Shown: one piece after another, positions 1-5,759 of the stretch
Numbering within the stretch: the first letter of the stretch is position 1
How the letters are laid out: each line of letters starts with the position of its first letter
NCBI GenBank assembly: GCA_913046805.1
Contig: CAJWTA010000065.1
Coordinates: forward strand, 1 to 6,325
Source: an uncultured Fidelibacterota bacterium
GTDB taxonomy: Bacteria > Marinisomatota > Marinisomatia > Marinisomatales > TCS55
Direction of reading: 5' to 3'
Length of the DNA: 6,325 nt
Translations under genes and position numbers: made by a program
Notes under the pieces: model-generated
Database searches by the model: none
The model's input: the letters and a program-made list of their open reading frames with translations, nothing else
Told to the model about the DNA's origin: nothing

Positions 1-40
1 AATAACTTCTACCAAATTAACATCAGGTTATTTTATAATT

Positions 41-595
41 ATGGCAACTGCAAAAAATCAAAAATCTAAAAAAACTGTAGATAATAAGTCGACGAGAAAA
101 ACTTCCGCTAGAAAAACAATTACAAAAAAAAGCGCAACTTCCAAAACCCTTCAAAAAAAAGATAGGTCCCAAAAAACATCAGATCCGCAATTTATTTTTT
201 CACTTAACGCTGAAGGGAGACTAACTATTGCTAAACTAAAAAAGTGGACCAAATTCGTTGGCGTAATGAATATTATTAGCGGTGCCATATATTGCTTAAC
301 TATTTTTATTTTATCTATACCAACAGTGATTATGGGTGTTGTGACAATTTTCATGGGTACAAAGCTAACTATTGCAGCCAATCATCTTGAATACGCAATG
401 GAAAACTCTGATAACAAAAGTTTTCAAATAGCCATAGATCAATTGCAGCGATACTTTTTAATTAATGGTGGATTGCTTATTGCAAGTCTCGTATTCATTG
501 TATTCTTGCTGACAATATTAGGTCTTTTTGCAAATATATTTATTGAATTTTGGAATAGCCAAAGTTTTAACTACTCAATAAAGATTAACTTATAA
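41..595 (+). CDS. DUF5362-like small membrane protein with basic Lys/Thr/Ser tail
   Basis: The protein has 184 residues and an unknown molecular role. Residues 1-47 form a low-complexity tail: I count 13 Lys, 3 Arg, 9 Thr and 7 Ser against only 2 Asp, so it is strongly positive and probably disordered. A membrane part follows. One or two hydrophobic helices lie at about 71-113, preceded by a KKWTKF stretch. An amphipathic, partly acidic loop lies at about 114-138 and a last helix at about 139-168. The layout of a Trp/Phe motif before the first helix, then a loop ending in a QLQRYF-type motif before the second, resembles the DUF5362 family; this is recognition by eye. The ATG at 41 is the only sensible start, because the next Met is residue 76, inside the first helix. 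No strong Shine-Dalgarno precedes it. The next gene starts 14 bases downstream on the same strand, suggesting co-transcription. The tail could contact nucleic acid, phospholipid or cell wall, but that is a guess. Confidence 0.75.
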   Translation: MATAKNQKSKKTVDNKSTRKTSARKTITKKSATSKTLQKKDRSQKTSDPQFIFSLNAEGRLTIAKLKKWTKFVGVMNIISGAIYCLTIFILSIPTVIMGVVTIFMGTKLTIAANHLEYAMENSDNKSFQIAIDQLQRYFLINGGLLIASLVFIVFLLTILGLFANIFIEFWNSQSFNYSIKINL

Positions 596-609
596 CTAAA
601 CTACTTGCC

Positions 610-3600
610 TTGAAATTTATAAGAAAATTAATCAACATTAAGCCTGGAGAAGGCAAAATGGTCCTCACTTTTTTTCTTTTCTCATTCTTCACAATTGCTA
701 TGGGGTTAACTGCAAAAACCGCAAAGGATGCATATTTTCTAAGTAGATTTGAGAAATCAATCCTTCCACTTATGTTTTTAGTGGTTGCTATCGCTATTGC
801 CCCTGTTCTCAGTGGATATACAAAACTTGCAAAGAAGCTCGCTCCGAAATTAATGTTTATTTTAACGACAAGTATTTTTTGCTTTTCATTTATTTTTTCA
901 CAATCATTTATCAATGGGTGGGTAATTCCAGCAATTTATGTTTGGGTTGAGATTGTTGTTGCAATCGCATTGATTCAATTCTGGGCCTTTGCAGCTGAAT
1001 CTTTTCAACCGCAACAAGCTAAAAGGCTTTTTGGGATCATAGCAGGAGGCGGTTCATTTGCAGTAATGCTTATTGGAATGAATTTAAGACCATTTGTCAA
1101 TTCTTTTGGAACCGACGAGCTGCTATATCTGTCATCTGGATTCATGATTATAGCGTTTATTTTTGGCTTAATGAGCATGAATTATATGAAAACGGATTCG
1201 GATCAAAAGTCCAAAGCCAAGCCAAATTTGATAAAATCAAAAAAGAAGAAAGATCCTTTTGTAACAGGAATCGCAACTATTATAGCGCTTTCCGGTATCG
1301 TTACAGTTCTTGTTGACTATCAATTCAAGATGATAGCAAGCGATACATTTCCTGACGAAGGTAAGCTTGTAGCCTTTTTTGGTTTATTCTATGCAGTATC
1401 GGGTGCCAGTTCAATTGTGATGCAATTTTTTATTACGGGTCCCGTCTTATCGCGCTTTGGAATTTTGTTTGGACTACTTATGTTACCATTTTTTCTAGTA
1501 GTCGGTTCGGTTTCCTTTATGTTATTTCCTATATTATTTAGTGCAACCGCAGCAAAATATTCCGATCAAACATTTAAATTCACAATTTTTGGATCATCGA
1601 TGGAATTACTGTGGCTCCCTGTTCCCGCTGAAACAAGAAGAACATTAAAACCTCAAATTAGCGGAACGATCAAATCTATTGCAGAGGGTTTTGGAGGTAT
1701 TGCGACTTTTCTATTAGCTAAAATCGTAGCGCTTCAAACCTTAAGTTTCGTTTCAATAGGGGCCATAATTATATGGGTATTGACTTCGTTTAGAGTAAAG
1801 AATGGATACGTAAAACAATTAGAGACCGCTATTTCAAAACGTCAAATAGATTTTGAGGAGTTGAACGTAGATGTGCAGGATGCCGCCATGGTAAAAACTA
1901 TTGAAGATACTCTTTCATCAAATGACGAAATGAAACAACTTTTTGCATTTGAGATTATTGAGGGTCTGCCTCTTCATCCCTGGAAAAATACCATATCGAG
2001 CCTCTTTAAAAATTCCAGCTTAAACGTTCGAAAACGAATTTTAAATCTTGCATGGGATGAGCAAAATATCATTTCAAACACCCAGCTTATTGAAGCAATT
2101 AAAATAAAAGATGATGTCTCTGCTGATGCCATAGTTATTTCAGGAAGAAGAAAGTTAATTGAAATCCAAAGTGACCTTGAAAAACTTCTTGATGATCAAT
2201 CTCAAGAACTGCGCTCTGCAGCAGCTGCCGCGATAATAGATATTGACTCAGTATCTCAAGATAAAGCTAAAGAGATTTTAAATAACGCACTTGAAAGTGA
2301 TGACGAACAAACAAAAGCGAATGCTATTACAAGACTAGAAGACAATGAGAATATTTTGCCCGAATCAAAATTGATTCAATTTTTAGAATCTGGTAGTCCA
2401 ATTGTTAGCAATACCTCTCTTCAAATAGCAGAACAACGAGGTGGTGAAAATTTAATTCCCGCAATTATTTCAAACCTTGCTAATCACAAAACCATAATTC
2501 AAGCTCGTCAAACACTAAAAAAGTATTCTGATGATCTAATTATCAACCATTTTGATACTTTATTGAATGAAGATTTAAGCAGAAGCTTAAAGCTAGGCAT
2601 AATTAAAACTTTGAGAGAATATTCATCTACAAAACTACTAATAAAACAGCTGCACCATACTGACCAAGATATATACAATGAAGTTGTTGACTCTCTTTTA
2701 ATTTGCGCAAGAAGGCAAGATTTAAGTGAAGAAGAATTGGACATAACCTCATCTGAAATACAAAAAATTGCCAGAAAACTTTACGCTATGAACGAGTGCA
2801 AAAAACTAATTCCAGATGATAAAAATCAAACGCTTATGGTGGATCACCTTAATAATGAAATTCAAAATACACTTCCATCTCTTCTAAAGCTTGGGGTAAT
2901 GGGCAAGCCGAACACCCCAATTGAAACCTATATACAAATTATCAAATCTGGTGATCCCGCCAAGCTTCCTTTTTTGCTTGAGTTCTTTGAAAATATTTTC
3001 AACAAAGAGCAAAGAAGTATTATAAATCCATTAATTGAAGAAATACCCATAGAGGAAAGAAGTGAAATAGGTGGTTCACATTTTAACAATCTTCCTTCAA
3101 ACCTCGATGAGGAGCTCACTTCATTTTTACATTCTCCTAACAAATGGGAATCTATAATATCATTGGATTACATGATCAACTCGAACAAAGACGATTTAAT
3201 GCGGTCGATAAACTGGATGGAAGTTCCCAACTCTAAAGGTAACTGTGAAATTATAAAGCGATCCTCTGAAAAAAATATTCTGAATGTCGATGACATTCCA
3301 TTAGAGCGTTTTAAATTAGATACTTATGAGTTGGGCATGTATTCTACATTAGAAAAAACTATCATACTAAAATCTGTTGATTTATTTAAGTCAATTCCTG
3401 CAGAAAATCTGTCCAGAGTTGCTCAAATCACAGAGGAAGTTCGTTGCGAAAAAGACGATCCAATTATTGAAGAAGGTGAATTTGGAGACTCTTTATTTAT
3501 TGTTGTTAATGGTAATGTAAAAATCCACAAAGGAGATACGGAGATCACCAGAATGGGTGAAGGAAGTTGTATAGGAGATATGGCATTGCTTGACGGTGAG

Positions 3601-3765
3601 CCTCGCTCTGCTGATGTTACTGCAGTAGAAGAAACAACCCTATTTAAAATAGAACAAGAAGGGTTTTATGAGGTAATGGGTAGTCATGGAGATATTATGG
3701 AAGCGATAATAAAAAACCTTTCAGGGCGCGTTCGCAATATGAATGATCAGCTTTATAAAAAATAA
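610..3765 (+). CDS. NTT/MFS-type transporter fused to HEAT-like repeats and a cyclic nucleotide-binding domain
   Basis: This 1051-residue inner-membrane protein has three parts. Residues 1-400 hold about 11-12 hydrophobic helices and motifs typical of the ATP/ADP translocase (Npt1/Tlc) branch of the major facilitator superfamily: NIKPGEGK (9-16), TAKTAKDAYFLSRF (about 34-47), QQAKRLFGIIAGGGS (135-149) and ELLWLPVPAETRR (332-344). Residues 410-900 are soluble and helical with HEAT-like units, for example LRSAAAAAIIDID from 534. Residues 925-1045 form a cyclic nucleotide-binding domain whose phosphate-binding cassette reads IGDMALLDGEPRSADV (988-1003). The cassette Arg999 is present, but the usual Glu of the GE pair is Asp990. 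Single-domain ATP/ADP translocases are about 500 residues, so this one is roughly twice as long. A nucleotide-type substrate is inferred from the family only; transport gated by a cyclic nucleotide through the HEAT region is my hypothesis. The TTG start at 610 is chosen because the conserved NIKPGEGK lies upstream of the first ATG (658), no upstream ATG, GTG or TTG is in frame, and the frame closes at 586-588. Confidence 0.9.
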   Translation: MKFIRKLINIKPGEGKMVLTFFLFSFFTIAMGLTAKTAKDAYFLSRFEKSILPLMFLVVAIAIAPVLSGYTKLAKKLAPKLMFILTTSIFCFSFIFSQSFINGWVIPAIYVWVEIVVAIALIQFWAFAAESFQPQQAKRLFGIIAGGGSFAVMLIGMNLRPFVNSFGTDELLYLSSGFMIIAFIFGLMSMNYMKTDSDQKSKAKPNLIKSKKKKDPFVTGIATIIALSGIVTVLVDYQFKMIASDTFPDEGKLVAFFGLFYAVSGASSIVMQFFITGPVLSRFGILFGLLMLPFFLVVGSVSFMLFPILFSATAAKYSDQTFKFTIFGSSMELLWLPVPAETRRTLKPQISGTIKSIAEGFGGIATFLLAKIVALQTLSFVSIGAIIIWVLTSFRVKNGYVKQLETAISKRQIDFEELNVDVQDAAMVKTIEDTLSSNDEMKQLFAFEIIEGLPLHPWKNTISSLFKNSSLNVRKRILNLAWDEQNIISNTQLIEAIKIKDDVSADAIVISGRRKLIEIQSDLEKLLDDQSQELRSAAAAAIIDIDSVSQDKAKEILNNALESDDEQTKANAITRLEDNENILPESKLIQFLESGSPIVSNTSLQIAEQRGGENLIPAIISNLANHKTIIQARQTLKKYSDDLIINHFDTLLNEDLSRSLKLGIIKTLREYSSTKLLIKQLHHTDQDIYNEVVDSLLICARRQDLSEEELDITSSEIQKIARKLYAMNECKKLIPDDKNQTLMVDHLNNEIQNTLPSLLKLGVMGKPNTPIETYIQIIKSGDPAKLPFLLEFFENIFNKEQRSIINPLIEEIPIEERSEIGGSHFNNLPSNLDEELTSFLHSPNKWESIISLDYMINSNKDDLMRSINWMEVPNSKGNCEIIKRSSEKNILNVDDIPLERFKLDTYELGMYSTLEKTIILKSVDLFKSIPAENLSRVAQITEEVRCEKDDPIIEEGEFGDSLFIVVNGNVKIHKGDTEITRMGEGSCIGDMALLDGEPRSADVTAVEETTLFKIEQEGFYEVMGSHGDIMEAIIKNLSGRVRNMNDQLYKK
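646..653 (+). promoter_or_regulatory. Shine-Dalgarno-like GGAGAAGG before an internal ATG
   Basis: GGAGAAGG lies 4 bases before the in-frame ATG at 658 of the large transporter gene and would be a good ribosome site for a product 16 residues shorter. I do not take it as the main start, because these bases also encode the PGEG part of a motif conserved in the transporter family, and the purine run may simply reflect those codons. The TTG at 610 has no comparable site, so translation from both starts, or coupling to the upstream gene whose stop is at 593-595, remains possible. Confidence 0.25.
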
Positions 3766-3769
3766 ATAG

Positions 3770-4057
3770 TCAGTTAATTTTTTTTATTAATTCTTCCTCT
3801 GTCTTCTTTTGAACTTTTTCAATCGTATTTTTCTTTAGCTTTTCACCTGTTTCGATTAACCTGCCCTTTAGCTCTTTTTGAGATATCTCTTGACCTGTCC
3901 AAACTGTGTAAGCTATCCATAAAATAAAAACAGAAGCAGCAATGAGAGATATCTTCAAGAGTTTTTTTGCAACACTAAATAAAATGATTATTGAGAAGAC
4001 AACTGCAACGATCAAGTAGGTCGGATTTTCTGAGAGCAGTTTAACTAAATTATCCAT
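3770..4057 (-). CDS. Small two-helix membrane protein with charged C-terminal tail
   Basis: I do not recognise a family for this 95-residue protein. Residues 12-30 and 35-54 are two hydrophobic helices separated by a short basic turn (KKLLK, 31-35), giving a helical hairpin in the inner membrane. Residues 56-95 are highly charged and Lys/Glu-rich, probably a long amphipathic or coiled-coil helix. By the positive-inside rule the KKLLK turn would face the cytoplasm, which would put both ends outside; the basic tail argues against that, so topology is uncertain. Its ATG lies within the last codons of the upstream UshA-like gene: ATGGATAA (4057 down to 4050) contains both the start of this gene and the stop of the other. 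An AAGGG lies just 2 bases before the ATG. This overlap suggests translational coupling and a shared job. Its stop is 4 bases from the stop of the convergent transporter gene. Confidence 0.7.
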   Translation of the reverse strand: MDNLVKLLSENPTYLIVAVVFSIIILFSVAKKLLKISLIAASVFILWIAYTVWTGQEISQKELKGRLIETGEKLKKNTIEKVQKKTEEELIKKIN

Positions 4058-4982
4058 TGCCCTTTTCTTTTAATTTCTTCTTTCGCATATTAATACGTCC
4101 GGTTTTTGATTCATATTCTTCGATCATTTTCATGATCCTCGGATCCTCTGGCATATTAAATTTCATCGTATCGATTTTGCCACTTTTTTTAACCACTCTT
4201 CCTCGGTTTGTTTTGATCTCGACAACACCCACATAATAGCCAGCTTTGCCCGCTTGAACAATCAATGCGTCATTTACTTCTTTAGGAGATTCAATTTTAG
4301 TTTGACTGTGGGAGCCAATAATCAAATCCAATCCATCAATTTTTTTTGCCAATTTCTGGTCAAGGTCAAACCCTTGATGAGTAAGAAGAATAAATATATC
4401 GGCTTTACTTGATAGCTTTTTCATTTCTTTTTTCACTGATTCGATAGGATCAGAAAGACGAATTCTTTTCTTTATCTCCTCTGGATAAAATTGAATAGCG
4501 TAGGGGTCCATAATCCCCATTACCGCTACCCTAAGTCCTTTTCTTCTAATTATTTTTGAGGTAAAGAAATCAGATCGATCAATGTTCGTACCAACAAGAG
4601 TGGTTCCGAGTTGACCCCGCAAACGATTAAGCGTTCTAGCGTCTAAAACTAGTTCTTGATCGCCGTACAGAATTGCGTCGTATGGGAGCAGTCCATAGGC
4701 TTCTGCAATCAAACTATCTTTTAGGGCCTGCTGCGATGTTGTAACAAAATCTCCAGCATCTAAAAGAATTGTATTGGGATTTTTCTCTATAAAATCTCTT
4801 ACATATATTGATCTTTTTTCCATTGAACCAAAGGGATTATCTGGACAATAGCAATTTTCAAGTGCACCATTGGTATTATTTGTGTGAATAACAAAAAGAG
4901 TATTTCTTTGGGAGTACAGATTTGTTAAAGTCAGTACATAAATAAAAAAAAGGGTAAGTTTATTTAGTTTTATGTATGTCAT
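4050..4982 (-). CDS. Exported UshA/5'-nucleotidase-like protein with degenerate metal site and CxC motif
   Basis: The 310-residue product begins with a signal peptide (hydrophobic core about 9-23, probable cleavage at LYS24|Gln25) and is likely periplasmic or surface-located. The rest follows the N-terminal metallophosphoesterase domain of UshA-type 5'-nucleotidases in order: HTNNTNGALENC (33-44), a GSMEKR stretch (52-57) at the usual GGLARR position, LLDAGD (73-78), YGDQEL (106-111), LLTHQG (199-204) and IIGSHSQT (221-228). Compared with the usual motifs, DxH has become N36-x-N38, GNHE has become GDQE (107-110) and GHSH has become SHSQ (224-227). Asp75, Asp78, His202 and His225 remain. A Cys44-x-Cys46-Pro follows the first motif. 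The C-terminal nucleotidase domain of full UshA (about 550 residues) is absent. Classical two-metal phosphoesterase activity therefore looks unlikely. I recall related CxC-type UshA-like proteins, some with selenocysteine, but cannot search for them. The ATG at 4982 is followed directly by the signal peptide. The gene overlaps the downstream small membrane protein gene by 8 bases. Confidence 0.85.
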   Translation of the reverse strand: MTYIKLNKLTLFFIYVLTLTNLYSQRNTLFVIHTNNTNGALENCYCPDNPFGSMEKRSIYVRDFIEKNPNTILLDAGDFVTTSQQALKDSLIAEAYGLLPYDAILYGDQELVLDARTLNRLRGQLGTTLVGTNIDRSDFFTSKIIRRKGLRVAVMGIMDPYAIQFYPEEIKKRIRLSDPIESVKKEMKKLSSKADIFILLTHQGFDLDQKLAKKIDGLDLIIGSHSQTKIESPKEVNDALIVQAGKAGYYVGVVEIKTNRGRVVKKSGKIDTMKFNMPEDPRIMKMIEEYESKTGRINMRKKKLKEKGNG

Positions 4983-4986
4983 GAGG
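4983..4986 (+). promoter_or_regulatory. GAGG ribosome-binding site supporting the TTG start at 4994
   Basis: GAGG sits 7 bases before TTG at 4994, a normal spacing, whereas it is 16 bases from the ATG at 5003. The ATG has its own GAGGG at 4996-5000 but with only a 2-base spacer. Both starts give a usable signal peptide. The site also lies directly next to the start codon of the divergent gene (4982), so the two 5' ends share this short space. Confidence 0.35.
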
Positions 4987-4993
4987 CCTAAAA

Positions 4994-5644
4994 TTGAGGG
5001 TAATGAAATCTTTAATCAACATATTTTTACTATCCGCGGTATTGTATGGTCAATACCCTGCAGATTCTTTGTTCTATGATACCAATAACAATTTTCTGCA
5101 AAAAATGTTCCTGTATCCAATAACGAAATGGCAAAGAATATCTTACAACTCAAATACTATATCGTGCCAATATTCTCCGAATTGTTCATTATACGGAGCT
5201 CAAGCAATTCATTCAAAAGGAGCTATCATAGGCTCAATGGTAACCTATGATAGAATTGTCAGATGCAATGAATCAGCACAGTTCCATCATAATAAAATGG
5301 GAGGTTTTTATTCCCAAGACAATAGACTGATTGATCCAGTGGATCCTTATCCAAATATAAATAAAAAATCTCCACTATTGGCGGCAACCTTGTCAGCTAT
5401 CATTCCAGGATCAGGCAGAATTTATGGTGATAGACTTATTATGGATGGTATTTATGGTTTCCTTCTTTCCTCTCTCACGAAACAAATCGCTCAAAAAAGC
5501 ATTAAAAGCAACAGCGCCTTTTCGCCTTTATACGTTGGATTAGCGCTAATAGCACGTGGTGGAGAAATATATGGCGCTTATCGGACTGCAAATTATTACC
5601 AGACTATCCCACGATCTGAATTTGAAAATATTAATGAAAAATAA
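4994..5644 (+). CDS. Exported or membrane-anchored YidD-like domain fused to a C-terminal PGSG membrane domain
   Basis: This 216-residue protein starts with a signal peptide or anchor (hydrophobic 7-18, possible cleavage at LYG19|Gln20). Residues 41-117 match the YidD (membrane protein insertion efficiency factor) pattern: YPITKWQRIS (41-50), CQYSPNCSLYG (58-68; usual form CRFxPTCSxYA), AIHSKGAIIGS (71-81), DRIVRCN (86-92) and DPVD (114-117; usual form GYDPVP). Between RCN and DPVD there is an insertion of about 20 residues rich in His, Asn and Gly. Residues 125-200 are a second domain opening with SPLLAATLSAIIPGSGRIYG (126-145), then two or three weakly hydrophobic segments; it resembles the DUF5683/TM2-like 'PGxG-x-Y' membrane domains of Bacteroidetes-type bacteria. 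Ordinary YidD has about 70-85 residues, lacks a signal peptide and acts on the cytoplasmic side near YidC, so the role here is open. The TTG at 4994 has GAGG 7 bases upstream (4983-4986). The ATG at 5003 is an alternative start but has GAGGG only 2 bases away (4996-5000). Confidence 0.8.
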   Translation: MRVMKSLINIFLLSAVLYGQYPADSLFYDTNNNFLQKMFLYPITKWQRISYNSNTISCQYSPNCSLYGAQAIHSKGAIIGSMVTYDRIVRCNESAQFHHNKMGGFYSQDNRLIDPVDPYPNINKKSPLLAATLSAIIPGSGRIYGDRLIMDGIYGFLLSSLTKQIAQKSIKSNSAFSPLYVGLALIARGGEIYGAYRTANYYQTIPRSEFENINEK

Positions 5645-5759
5645 AAATTTAAAGCATACAAAGATGAGAATGAATAAAGCGGTTTTAATGAAATGCTTAC
5701 TAACGCTTTAGTTTAAAATTCTTGAGTGAGGGTAGTAAAAACCGAAAAGGTAAAGAAAA
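5645..5759. other. Convergent intergenic spacer with a weak inverted repeat
   Basis: These 115 bases lie between the stop of the YidD-like gene and the stop of the CsgG-like gene. Both neighbours end here, so this is where a bidirectional terminator would be expected. The only structure I see is the inverted repeat TAAAGCG / CGCTTTA (5675-5681 and 5704-5710) with a 22-base loop and no clean T-run after it. A 15-codon reading frame (5664-5711, ATG to TAG) is present but has no support as a gene. Confidence 0.6.
5675..5710. terminator. Possible weak bidirectional terminator hairpin
   Basis: A 7-bp stem, TAAAGCG paired with CGCTTTA, encloses a 22-base AT-rich loop. It is well placed between two convergent genes. 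The long loop and the lack of a T tract on either side make it a poor intrinsic terminator, so the assignment rests mainly on position. Confidence 0.2.

Noticed and set aside
34..39. TATAAT directly before the first ATG as a -10 promoter element
   Set aside because: It ends one base before the start codon, no -35 element lies at a suitable distance, and such hexamers are frequent in AT-rich sequence.
151..381. 76-residue reading frame on the - strand within the first gene
   Set aside because: It lies wholly opposite a better-supported gene, and its hydrophobic character mirrors the membrane segment on the + strand.
585..914. 109-residue reading frame on the - strand across the start of the transporter gene
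   Set aside because: It overlaps conserved transporter motifs on the + strand and shows no family features of its own.
2508..3143. Two reading frames on the - strand (2508-2744 and 2928-3143) inside the HEAT region
   Set aside because: They are antisense to an intact long gene and have Ser/Leu-rich composition typical of antisense frames.
5664..5711. 15-codon reading frame in the convergent spacer, from ATG to TAG
   Set aside because: It is very short, has no good ribosome site and overlaps the inverted repeat; chance is the simplest explanation in AT-rich DNA.
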